A program made the position numbers and the translations under genes. Source: Pseudidiomarina terrestris (GTDB lineage Bacteria > Pseudomonadota > Gammaproteobacteria > Enterobacterales > Alteromonadaceae). From it: a stretch of 64,000 nt of DNA. Positions 46,316 through 54,556 of this stretch are shown here, piece after piece; position 1 is the first letter of the stretch, and the number at the start of each line of letters is the position of its first letter. The DNA lies in assembly GCF_030466405.1 (NCBI RefSeq), contig NZ_JAGGJF010000003.1, positions 124,001-188,000 of the forward strand, in the 5' to 3' direction. The notes below the pieces were generated by a model that saw nothing but the letters and a program-made list of their open reading frames with translations, was not told the DNA's origin and searched no databases.

Positions 46316-47110
46316 ATGCAGATCGACCTAAGTGGAAAACGTGCGATCGTGACCGGCTCTACCGGCGGAATTGGCCTTGCCATCGTCGAGGGTCTGGCGC
46401 GGGCTGGCGCTGAAGTGATCATCAATGGGCGCAAGCAGCGAACTGTAGATGCGGCCATTGAAGCCGTGAAAGAAAACGTACCCGATGCACGTCTGTCAGG
46501 CGTTGTCGCCGACCTTTCCAGTGCCGAGGGTACGCAGAAGCTGATTTACGCCGTTCCCGATGTCGATATCCTCATCAACAATCTGGGCATTTACGGTGAG
46601 ACTCCGTTCTTTGAGCTTGAAGACGATGCCTGGGAGGAGATGTTTCAGGTGAATGTGATGAGCGGTGTACGCCTGTCGCGGCACTACGCGAAGGGCATGC
46701 GCGAGCGTGGCTGGGGTCGCATTCAGTTTATCTCGAGTGAGTCGGCACTCAATATTCCCACTGCGATGATGCACTACGGCGTCAGCAAAGCGGCATTACA
46801 AGGGCTCTCGCGTGGTCTGGCCAAGGTGTTGGCGGAGACCGGCGTCACCGTTAACAGTATTCTGCCTGGCCCCACGCGCACCGAAGGGGTACAAGAAATG
46901 CTGGAGCAACAAGCTGAAGAGCGCGGCGTCTCCGTCGACGAGATGGAGAGCTTATTTCTGAAAGAGAATCGCCCCTCAAGCTTGATTCAGCGCCTGGCGA
47001 CGCCCGAAGAGGTCGCCAACCTCAGCGTTTATACCGCTTCGTTGCAGGCGAGTGCCACCACCGGAGCCGCGCTGCGCGTCGAAGGCGGTATCGTCGAGAG
47101 CATCGGCTGA
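46316..47110 (+). CDS. Short-chain dehydrogenase/reductase
   Basis: NAD(P)-dependent oxidoreductase with a Rossmann fold, 264 residues. The cofactor motif is TGSTGGIG (about 13-20), the structural motif NNLG, and the catalytic set is Ser in ISSESA and YGVSK. ATG 46,316 with AAGGAGAG upstream is the real start; the open frame further up is shadow. Substrate unknown. It probably shares a transcript with yqjG, which hints at quinone or aldehyde detoxification. Confidence 0.9.
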   Translation: MQIDLSGKRAIVTGSTGGIGLAIVEGLARAGAEVIINGRKQRTVDAAIEAVKENVPDARLSGVVADLSSAEGTQKLIYAVPDVDILINNLGIYGETPFFELEDDAWEEMFQVNVMSGVRLSRHYAKGMRERGWGRIQFISSESALNIPTAMMHYGVSKAALQGLSRGLAKVLAETGVTVNSILPGPTRTEGVQEMLEQQAEERGVSVDEMESLFLKENRPSSLIQRLATPEEVANLSVYTASLQASATTGAALRVEGGIVESIG

Positions 47111-47470
47111 TTAATTTGCCTTAAATTAGCTCCGAAAGCTACATGGAACAATGCGGGAGCGGAGGTGAGGTCGCATAGGGCGGCGGTGAGAATTTAGGTG
47201 TTTTAGTTTGTCTATTCGACTTAGTACGTAAGCACGTTTGTGTACTGCTTAACCGATGCTTAGATCTAGACTTGGAGTATATGATCAGAGCTTATTATTG
47301 TGTTCGCTTTAACTCAGATCGCCTGCAACTCTTTAGGAGGCAACCGGAGTGCCTGATATATTTTAGATGTTAATATTGCGTAATATTTATTTGTGGTTTA
47401 ATGTTCGACGCTGTGAATGTAATTACTACAGACATATAAGTCGCTATATCAATACAATCGGAGAATATGT
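47111..47470. other. 360-bp intergenic stretch without a recognised feature
   Basis: AT-rich after about 47,270. No convincing coding frame, tRNA or strong terminator was seen. It contains TTTAGGAGGCAACCGG near 47,332, a Shine-Dalgarno-like run not followed by a usable frame. Confidence 0.5.
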
Positions 47471-47830
47471 ATGAAAGCACTAGCAATAATAGCTCTCGTG
47501 TTCGGTGGACTCTCTATCTTCATCCCGGTCGGAGGGGTATTCATTGCCATGCTTTGTAGCGTATTGGCTTTAATATCTTTTCGATCTCAGCCAACCTTGT
47601 CGGGGATAACGTTCGGAATAAATATCATTAACACAGCGCTTTTGAGTCCGAGCATCGTATTAAGTGATGCAGCATCATCGGGAGCATTTGATACGGCCCG
47701 ACATATAACGGAATCTCCAACCGAAACTGGAGAACTATATTGGGCGTACGTAGGCTTTCACATTGTTTTACTAGTTATTGCTGGTGCATGGCGCTTGACG
47801 AGAGGCGCTCCTGAAACGGCGAATTTTTGA
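47471..47830 (+). CDS. Small hypothetical membrane protein
   Basis: 119 residues with four predicted membrane segments (about 3-22, 25-40, 45-65 and 88-108). A GGAG ribosome site lies nine bases before ATG. Rich in Ile, Leu and Ser, no family recognised. Followed after 50 bp by a NERD gene. Confidence 0.65.
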   Translation: MKALAIIALVFGGLSIFIPVGGVFIAMLCSVLALISFRSQPTLSGITFGINIINTALLSPSIVLSDAASSGAFDTARHITESPTETGELYWAYVGFHIVLLVIAGAWRLTRGAPETANF

Positions 47831-47880
47831 AGCAGCGTGGGGTGAGACGCAACTGATCAATCACTTTTGGATGATTGTAG

Positions 47881-48657
47881 ATGTTTAAAAATTCAAGGGT
47901 TAAAAAGTCCCCATTAAAGTCTAAGCCACTGCGCAATCCTGGCGAGTCATTAGAGAAACGGTTAGCCGACATCCTTTTGGACGATGTACTTTTCTTTTGG
48001 ATGGTAGCTATGGTCGCCGTTGCCTTGGCCGTAACTGAATGGAGTCGTTGGTATTTTGACACTGCGCCGAATCCAATTTTAGTGTCGGTAATCGCTTCGG
48101 TGGTGGTTGCGATTGCTGCCTGGAAGATTATCCGTGGGTTACGTGCTGCGAAAACCGTAAAACTTGGTATTGCTGGCGAAAAAGCGGTGGGACAATTTCT
48201 TGAACGGCTTCGCGTACAGGGCGCCCAGGTATTTCACGACGTTGAGGGAGAGAGTTTCAATCTCGATCACGTAGTGATTCACCGTTCAGGCATCTACGTC
48301 ATCGAGACCAAAACGATGTCCAAACCGGAAAAAGGAAAGCCAGAATTGGAGTTCGATGGTATTCAAATAAAGTATCGCGGGAAGCCGATCAAAGGCGACC
48401 CGGTAACACAAGTGAATGCCGCCAGTTACTGGCTAGGTGAGTTGCTCAGCGAGTCGACCGGTCGTAAACTTCCGGTTCGCGGTGTCGTGGTCTATCCGGG
48501 CTGGTACATCAATAGCCCCGATACCCGACGAACCAAGGTCTGGGTATTAAATCCAAAAGCGTTGCCGACTTTTATCGAAAGCCAACCTAGTCAGTTTGAG
48601 CCAGAAGACGTCCACCTTTATGCTTATCACCTGAGTCGATTTATACGCACCCTATGA
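47881..48657 (+). CDS. NERD-domain (nuclease-related) membrane protein
   Basis: 258 residues. Two membrane helices (about 37-55 and 62-82) precede a NERD domain (about 98-215) with the nuclease-like core GIAGEKAVGQFLERL, FNLDHVVIHRSGIYVIETKT (the D...ExK catalytic set of the PD-(D/E)xK-like fold) and PVRGVVVYPGWY. NERD proteins are thought to act on DNA; the biological role is unknown. The start ATG has no clear ribosome site. Confidence 0.85.
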   Translation: MFKNSRVKKSPLKSKPLRNPGESLEKRLADILLDDVLFFWMVAMVAVALAVTEWSRWYFDTAPNPILVSVIASVVVAIAAWKIIRGLRAAKTVKLGIAGEKAVGQFLERLRVQGAQVFHDVEGESFNLDHVVIHRSGIYVIETKTMSKPEKGKPELEFDGIQIKYRGKPIKGDPVTQVNAASYWLGELLSESTGRKLPVRGVVVYPGWYINSPDTRRTKVWVLNPKALPTFIESQPSQFEPEDVHLYAYHLSRFIRTL

Positions 48658-48726
48658 ATCAGTGAAGGTTGGACTGGAACATGAGCTGTGACGGTTAAGT
48701 AACTTAGCTGACTCCGGATAAGGTTA

Positions 48727-48768
48727 TCAAAACCCACTTTGGTGAAGATTGAGCAAGGTGACACTGTA
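48727..48768 (+). pseudogene. Remnant of an XRE-family helix-turn-helix gene
   Basis: In frame this reads SKPTLVKIEQGDT, 12 of 13 residues identical to SKPTLVKIEKGDT in the intact XRE gene at 49,509-49,547. Most codons differ at the third base, so this is an old paralogue, not a recent copy. A stop lies in frame at 48,709-48,711, and the sequence runs on into the leader of the SRAP gene, where homology stops. Confidence 0.6.
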
Positions 48769-48807
48769 ATTCCCCGAAAAGCGGAATTACCATCCCAAGG
48801 AGTAGTC

Positions 48808-49383
48808 ATGTGCGGAAGGTTAGACATTAACGATCACCAATTGACGCGGTTTGTCAGCGAGCAGCTGGGGCTCAACTTCACCACGCAAACCAATCATGAT
48901 CTGCGGCCGACGCAGCAGGTGGAGATTGTTGCATATGAACAAGAGCTACAGCAGCTGAGTTCTACCTGGGGCATTCAGCCGCAATGGGCGAAGCGGCCGT
49001 TAATTAATGCTCAGGCAGAGACTGCCGCGACCAAGCCTACCTTCAAAGCGGCGTTCAAGCTGCATCGCTGCGTCGTTCCCTGCAGCGGTTGGTACGAATG
49101 GAAAGCCGAAGAGGGGCAGTCGAAAAAGACCAAGTACCTTTTTACCCATCCTGATGAGCAGCCCTTTTACATGGCAGGGCTTTATTTCCCGATGACCGAT
49201 GGCGAAAACCGCCTGGTGACCCTAACCACAGCGCCAACGCCGCAATGCCTGGAGTACCACCACCGCATGCCACTGTTGGTGCGCCCGGATGAAGTGACGT
49301 TCTGGCTGACCAGCAATGCCGAGGCGCTCGACCCGCTTTTACACGCCCCTCAAGATATACCGCTGAGTATCCACAAAAGTTAA
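48808..49383 (+). CDS. yedK: SRAP/HMCES-type abasic-site protein (YedK-like)
   Basis: Forms a covalent thiazolidine link to abasic sites in single-stranded DNA, shielding them during replication. Cys2 after the initiator Met (MCGRLD) is the reactive residue, so ATG 48,808 (AAGGAG upstream) must be the start. Conserved Asn in WAKRPLINAQAET, Glu in CSGWYEW and His in EYHHRMP are present. 191 residues, slightly short for the family. An XRE gene follows 17 bp downstream. Confidence 0.92.
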   Translation: MCGRLDINDHQLTRFVSEQLGLNFTTQTNHDLRPTQQVEIVAYEQELQQLSSTWGIQPQWAKRPLINAQAETAATKPTFKAAFKLHRCVVPCSGWYEWKAEEGQSKKTKYLFTHPDEQPFYMAGLYFPMTDGENRLVTLTTAPTPQCLEYHHRMPLLVRPDEVTFWLTSNAEALDPLLHAPQDIPLSIHKS

Positions 49384-49400
49384 TTTAAATTAACCTATGG

Positions 49401-49649
49401 GTGGATTTATCCGAGCGTTTTTCACCTAAGCAATTGGCGGAGGCCATCACCGCCAAGCGTACCAGCATGAAACTCAAACTTACTGATGTGGCCGAAGCGC
49501 TCACTCTATCAAAACCTACGCTAGTCAAAATTGAGAAAGGCGATACCAACGTAAAACTCGCGACCGTGTTGAAGGTGATGGAGTATTTGGGGGTGTCGTT
49601 TAGCATTGTTTCCGATGAGCTCACCACTCAGCGCGCAAGAACTTGGTAA
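49401..49649 (+). CDS. XRE-family HTH protein (HipB-like)
   Basis: 82 residues. The helix-turn-helix is LKLTDVAEALTLSKPTLVKIEKGDTNVKLATVLKVMEYLG (about 28-66), as in HipB-type antitoxins. The start is GTG 49,401 with no strong ribosome site; it may be translated by coupling from the SRAP gene. No HipA or other toxin gene follows; the next gene is a DUF4143 ATPase behind palindromic sites, which this protein might control. Confidence 0.72.
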   Translation: MDLSERFSPKQLAEAITAKRTSMKLKLTDVAEALTLSKPTLVKIEKGDTNVKLATVLKVMEYLGVSFSIVSDELTTQRARTW

Positions 49650-49736
49650 AAACTGGCTCGCGTTAAAGAGATGGGCGAGCCCATTAATGACCACCAGCTG
49701 ATACGGTTTTGTGCGGATACAAGCACCGTAAAATCA

Positions 49737-49784
49737 TTTTTATGCGCATAAAAAAGTAGCATTTGCTGTTTTAATGCGCATAAT
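49737..49784. promoter_or_regulatory. Two palindromic operator-like sites upstream of the DUF4143 ATPase
   Basis: Site 1, TTTTTATGCGCATAAAAA (49,737-49,754), is a perfect 18-bp palindrome. Site 2 shares the core ATGCGCAT at 49,774-49,781, 32 bp (three helical turns) further on. Both lie within 100 bp of the ATPase start. Such twin sites usually bind a dimeric repressor, perhaps the XRE protein upstream. Confidence 0.6.
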
Positions 49785-49833
49785 AATGTAAAGTTTGTCG
49801 TGTTTTCGACACAATCTACCCGCTGAGGCCGCC

Positions 49834-51153
49834 ATGGAACGAAGTTTATTGAGCCAATTACACCAATGGAAAGCCAAACCAAATCGTAAGCCGTTGTTGA
49901 TTGACGGTGCGCGGCAGACCGGCAAAACATACTTGCTGCAAGAGCTGTTTGGCAAAACCTTTGCGAGCGTGTTGCGAGTGGACTTCTTAGAATCGCCGGA
50001 CATGGCACAGGCATTTGCCGACTCACTGACACCGTCAGATGTGCTTACTAATATTGAATTGCTCTCGGGCAAGACTTTCAATCCTGAAACTGACCTTCTT
50101 ATTCTCGATGAAATTGGGGAGTGCGAGCGAGCGGTTACGTCGCTAAAGTATTTTGCGGAGAAAGCACCGCACATGTATGTCGCAGCCAGTGGCTCTAACA
50201 TTGGCTTACTCAACAGCTTCCCCGTGGGCAAGGTTCAGCACCATAACCTACAACCACTTTCGTTTCGCGAGTTTTTGGCGGCGGCGAATGAACCCGCTTT
50301 GCTGAAGGCATTCGATGCGCAGGTCAATTCCTCAGCGGCCCATGTCAAGCTGATGGAAAAGCTCACTGACTACTATTTTACGGGGGGTATGCCTGAAGCT
50401 GTGTATAAATGGTTTCAATTGGCCGACAGGAGCATTCTGGAACGTGTAGACGCGGTTCATCAAATTCAGAGTGACTTAATCGCGGGCTATTTACGCGACT
50501 TTGGTAAGTATTCGGGCAAAGTCGACGCTGGCTTAATTGAAGCGGTATTTAATGCAGTACCTTCGCAGCTTTCTGGGGTGATGGACGAATCGGTAAAGCG
50601 CTTTAAGTTTAAGCACGTGCATGAGCGTAAATCACGGTATCAGGAGCTCGAAAGCGCTATCTCCTGGTTGGAAAAATGCCGCTTGGTGATCAAAAATTAT
50701 CCGATTGAAGGCAGGCCGCGTAGCCCGCTTGGCGCTTATAAAAAAGAAAATAGGGTTAAACTATTCTTAATGGACGTCGGTTTACTGAATCATATGCTGG
50801 GGGTGAGTTACCGGGAAATTAAGCAGCAAGGTTACGAATACAAAGGATATGTTGCAGAGAACTTCGTGCAGCAGGAGCTCGCCGCCTTAGGTATCGAGCC
50901 GACTTTTTCCTGGTACGATGCGCGCGCTGAGATAGAGTTTATTGCCACCGATAGAGAAGGCAATATTATTCCAATAGAAGTAAAAAGCGGCACGCGTACG
51001 AGAGCCCGTTCGTTGCAGTCCTACATTCAAAAATGTGCTCCTATCAAAACAATCAAGCTAGCCGGTACTCGAGGTTCAGGACCGCTTGAGCAAACTCATT
51101 TTGTCTATCCGCTTTATTATACCGAGCACGCAGTGCGGATTCATTTGTTGTGA
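49834..51153 (+). CDS. AAA-family ATPase with DUF4143 C-terminal domain
   Basis: 439 residues. The ATPase domain has Walker A (GARQTGKTYLL, about 24-33) and Walker B (LLILDEIGE, about 88-96). The C-terminal DUF4143 domain has a PD-(D/E)xK-like nuclease pattern (AEIEFIATD...IIPIEVKSG, about 370-392). Function is not established for the family; members are common in variable regions. ATG 49,834 is chosen over TTG 49,795. Convergent overlap of 13 bp with rlmA. Confidence 0.87.
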   Translation: MERSLLSQLHQWKAKPNRKPLLIDGARQTGKTYLLQELFGKTFASVLRVDFLESPDMAQAFADSLTPSDVLTNIELLSGKTFNPETDLLILDEIGECERAVTSLKYFAEKAPHMYVAASGSNIGLLNSFPVGKVQHHNLQPLSFREFLAAANEPALLKAFDAQVNSSAAHVKLMEKLTDYYFTGGMPEAVYKWFQLADRSILERVDAVHQIQSDLIAGYLRDFGKYSGKVDAGLIEAVFNAVPSQLSGVMDESVKRFKFKHVHERKSRYQELESAISWLEKCRLVIKNYPIEGRPRSPLGAYKKENRVKLFLMDVGLLNHMLGVSYREIKQQGYEYKGYVAENFVQQELAALGIEPTFSWYDARAEIEFIATDREGNIIPIEVKSGTRTRARSLQSYIQKCAPIKTIKLAGTRGSGPLEQTHFVYPLYYTEHAVRIHLL

Positions 51154-51995
51154 GCGGGGCAAAACTCCCGGACCCATACATCGATAGTAAGCGATAACTC
51201 ACTTAATGCCTCGGCGCGGTCACGGCCTTCATTGCTGGCGCGATAAAGGTGTGGCGTCATGGTCAGCAGGTTATGAATCGCTGCCTGGGTGGGCAGGGTT
51301 ACCGAAAAGGTGATACGCTGCTCAGACTTGAGCTGCCAGTCATCAAGAGAGACCGGTAGTTGATATGGTTTGGTCTTAACTTCAGCATAAATAACCTGTT
51401 TGAGTTCGCGCAGATGATCCGCTGCGGGGTCGACCATCACCAATCGGCCGCCTGGCTTCAGTACGCGTTGAAATTCGCCGCTGACCGGAAAGCCAAACAC
51501 ACATAACAGCGTATCAATGCTGTTCGCAGCGACTGGGATCTGGCTATTCGAGGCCACCATCCAGGTGACACGCTTGTCTTGTTTGGCTGCTGCCAGGGTG
51601 GCCCACTTGGAGATATCGAGAGCAGCAACCTCAAGCTCATGTTCAGAGTGCTCTGCAGCATCCAGCAACTGCCGCAAATAGTAGCCTTCGCCACAACCGG
51701 CATCTAACACTGTCATAGACCTGGAACGCAACACCGTGGCCGCGAGTGCATCGGCCAACGGCTGATAAAATCCGCCCGCCAGAAAATCTGCCCGCGCCTG
51801 CACCATGGTTTTGCTGTCACCTGGGTCCTTAGAGCGCTTATTCTGCACCGGCAACAGGTTCACGTAGCCTTGTTTGGCTACATCGAAGCTATGACCCTTG
51901 CCGCAGCGCCAGGTTTTATCGGCAAGCGTCAGCGGCTCGCCATCGAGTGGGCAGCACAGGTGCATGAAAGGGCGTATTAATGAATTCGTCGTCAT
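51141..51995 (-). CDS. rlmA: 23S rRNA (guanine-745 N1)-methyltransferase
   Basis: SAM-dependent methylase for G745 of 23S rRNA, affecting ribosome function and antibiotic response. 284 residues. An N-terminal zinc-binding module has paired cysteines and a His (LCCPLDG...WRCGKGHSFDVAKQGYVNLLPVQ), and the SAM motif is VLDAGCGEGYYL (about 94-105). The end overlaps the DUF4143 gene. Confidence 0.92.
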   Translation of the reverse strand: MTTNSLIRPFMHLCCPLDGEPLTLADKTWRCGKGHSFDVAKQGYVNLLPVQNKRSKDPGDSKTMVQARADFLAGGFYQPLADALAATVLRSRSMTVLDAGCGEGYYLRQLLDAAEHSEHELEVAALDISKWATLAAAKQDKRVTWMVASNSQIPVAANSIDTLLCVFGFPVSGEFQRVLKPGGRLVMVDPAADHLRELKQVIYAEVKTKPYQLPVSLDDWQLKSEQRITFSVTLPTQAAIHNLLTMTPHLYRASNEGRDRAEALSELSLTIDVWVREFCPAHNK

Positions 51996-52200
51996 GCGCC
52001 TATTGTATGGCAGTTTGCCTGAAAGGTCAGGCGCTAACTGGTGCGGTCGGGAGCTAGATAAGCACTAATTACATGTAATCCGCTCCTTAAAAATTGCGCT
52101 ACGAGCCAAAACTATCTATTATTCAAATCATGTTATGAGCCGAATAGTTTTTTCATTCGACTCACTGAGATACACTTTTGCTGTGAGGAGTGAGCAAATT

Positions 52201-53310
52201 ATGCATCCCGAGTGGCTCTGGCAACACCCTGGTTGGCCGGATTTTACCTGGCGTAATGCAGAGGTGCAGCCGCTTTTACGTAATGCACATGAGCGTGTAG
52301 GCTTACTCAAAGGCAAGATGTCTCTCGTGGCTGACGATGATGAATTTGGCCTCGACACCTTGCTCGCCAATATCGTCGCGTCTTCGGCAATTGAGAGTGA
52401 GCAGGTTGATGTCTACGGCGTGAGGTCATCACTGGCGCGTCAACTCGGTCTGACGGATCAGCAGCCGGTTGCAGTATCTGCGCAAAGCGAAGGGCTCGCG
52501 AACCTGATGCGCGATGCTGTCACCAATTGGCAACAACCACTAACGAAGAACACATTAATGCAGTGGCATGCATGGTTGTTTCAAGGTCATGATTCTCTGT
52601 TGCAAAAGGTCATCCCAGGAAGGTTGCGTGGCGACGCGCCGATGCAAATTGTGTCAGGCCCGCTGACACGCCCCAAAGTGCATTTTGAAGCACCACCGCG
52701 CAAGCGCATCGATAAAGAACTCAAAACATTTATTGCTTGGTTCAATCAGTCACAGCAAGACCAGACTCTCGACCCCCTGTTACGGGCTGCAGTGACGCAT
52801 TTGTGGTTTGTGACCATTCATCCATTCGAAGATGGTAATGGACGGATTACCCGCGCGCTTACCGATCGCGCACTGACGCAGGCAGACCAGCAAGGTATTC
52901 GATTATTCGCCATGTCCGAGGCGATTCTCGCGCACCGTGCAGAGTATTATAAGAGATTAGAAGCAACCCAGAAGAATGACCTGGACATCACTTCATGGCT
53001 AGTGTGGTTCTGCGAAACTTTAATTGCAGCTATAGAGCTTGCTTTGGCGAAAATTGAACGCACGCTTACGAAAGCTAAATTCTGGGCAAAGCACTCCGAA
53101 ACACCTCTTAACGAGGCACAGCGAAAAATTTTAAACCGTCTGCTTGATGGCGATTTTTCTCAGGGTCTCAGTGCAACTCACTATCAACGTGTGACATCGG
53201 TGAGTAAAGCTACCGCGACCCGGCATTTGACGGAGTTGCTGGAGCAGCAAATGCTCGAAAAATTGCCGGGCGGCGGGCGTAGCACGCGCTATCGAATTGC
53301 ACGCCACTGA
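52201..53310 (+). CDS. Fic-family protein with DUF4172 N-terminus and HTH C-terminus
   Basis: A probable AMP-transferase, 369 residues. The N-terminus MHPEWLWQHPGWPDFTW fits DUF4172 proteins, so ATG 52,201 (GAGGAG upstream) is preferred over TTG 52,135. An alpha-inhibition helix of the class II type, SSAIESEQVD (about 62-71), has Ser where Gly/Asn is usual after the Glu. The catalytic Fic motif HPFEDGNGRITR is complete (about 207-218). A C-terminal winged HTH (LSATHYQRVTSVSKATATRHLTELLEQQML) suggests DNA binding or autoregulation. Confidence 0.9.
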   Translation: MHPEWLWQHPGWPDFTWRNAEVQPLLRNAHERVGLLKGKMSLVADDDEFGLDTLLANIVASSAIESEQVDVYGVRSSLARQLGLTDQQPVAVSAQSEGLANLMRDAVTNWQQPLTKNTLMQWHAWLFQGHDSLLQKVIPGRLRGDAPMQIVSGPLTRPKVHFEAPPRKRIDKELKTFIAWFNQSQQDQTLDPLLRAAVTHLWFVTIHPFEDGNGRITRALTDRALTQADQQGIRLFAMSEAILAHRAEYYKRLEATQKNDLDITSWLVWFCETLIAAIELALAKIERTLTKAKFWAKHSETPLNEAQRKILNRLLDGDFSQGLSATHYQRVTSVSKATATRHLTELLEQQMLEKLPGGGRSTRYRIARH

Positions 53311-53358
53311 CATAAAAACAAGCCGTCTTAAGTTTCTGTCGCGCCGTCAGCGTGAAAT

Positions 53359-54393
53359 CTAGGCCAACAACAACGCCACGCCGCCAAGGTAAAGCACAAT
53401 AATCAGCACACTCTCCAGGCCTATGCCGGCCGGACCTTTGCGCTCGCGGCGCAGCAGGCCCATCATTAAAATTGCGGTCATCAGTAGTGTCAGGCAGACC
53501 CACATCAAGGTGCTGTCGGTGATGGTGTGGTAGATAGAACCCTCGCGATAGGCAATATCAGAAGCTGCCGTGAACAGGGTGTCAAAGGCATTGCCGCCGA
53601 TGATGCCACCGACCGCGAGCGTCAGGGCGCCGCGGCGCACGGCCGCGATAGAGGTGACTAACTCCGGTGTCGAGGTGCTGATGGCGGTCAGTAAGATGCC
53701 CACCACCGTTTGCGTCATGCCCGTTCGTGAGGCAATCACTGTCGCCGCGGACTCGAGCAGGTAACCGGCCATGCCAAGAACCACAAAAAGCACCGCAAAC
53801 TCTGCGCTCAACCGTGCCATAGACGGCATCAAATCGACATCGTCGGGTTCGTCCTCACGGGTGTCATGGGTATGCTTCGGCCGCCACATAGGGGCCTCGT
53901 GCGCGTTTTGCACCATGCGCAGTCCGACCACATAAGAGATAAAAAGCAGCGGTGTGACCGGATGCACACCCCACAGCGTGACAGAAGGTAACAAGGGCGC
54001 CAGCAGTATGAACGCAAGCAGAATCATTAGCAGCGCGTTTTGCATCATGTTGGGCACAGAGGCCGCGGCATGCTCGAGATTGGCATGCCGGTAGGAGATA
54101 TCCGCCAGTGCCAGGAAGAAGGTCTGCACGGCGATACCGCCCAGTGCATTACTGACCGCCAGCTCAGCGTTGCCATTCCAGGCGGCAGTGACCGACAGTA
54201 CCGAGCCGCCAATCGACGTGGTTGCGCCAAGCAAAATTGCGCCTGCGGCTGCCTCACCAATCCCAGTGCGGTCCGCCAGCTGGTCAACGATGCGGGTGAT
54301 GCGCGTGCCCGCCACGCCAATGACTAGCGCGAGCAGCACAAATACCACAATTCCTTGGGTTAAGGTCCAGCCAGAGGGATCCAGCAACTGCAC
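53359..54393 (-). CDS. Sodium/calcium exchanger-like (CaCA family) transporter
   Basis: 344 residues, about ten membrane helices. The second alpha repeat is well kept (TSTPELVTSIAAVRRGALTLAVGGIIGGNAFDTLF). The first is degenerate: the usual TSxPE reads TSIGG and the GSN motif is lost, so classic Ca2+/Na+ exchange is doubtful. A cytosolic acidic-His loop lies between the halves (HTHDTREDEPDDVD). GTG 54,393 with AAGGAG five bases upstream is the likelier start; ATG 54,408 is an alternative. Confidence 0.8.
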   Translation of the reverse strand: MQLLDPSGWTLTQGIVVFVLLALVIGVAGTRITRIVDQLADRTGIGEAAAGAILLGATTSIGGSVLSVTAAWNGNAELAVSNALGGIAVQTFFLALADISYRHANLEHAAASVPNMMQNALLMILLAFILLAPLLPSVTLWGVHPVTPLLFISYVVGLRMVQNAHEAPMWRPKHTHDTREDEPDDVDLMPSMARLSAEFAVLFVVLGMAGYLLESAATVIASRTGMTQTVVGILLTAISTSTPELVTSIAAVRRGALTLAVGGIIGGNAFDTLFTAASDIAYREGSIYHTITDSTLMWVCLTLLMTAILMMGLLRRERKGPAGIGLESVLIIVLYLGGVALLLA

Positions 54394-54556
54394 AGTTCTC
54401 CTTACCATTCACTGATGAATTGAGTATAGTCAGTCACCAGAGCGGATCAACGCCAGCCACGGTCACTTGCCTTAACTAGTGGCCCTGCTATCGTCCCTGC
54501 GTTGACATCCGCGGCCACAAGGGATATCAAAGATAAAAACCTACAGGAGATGACAT

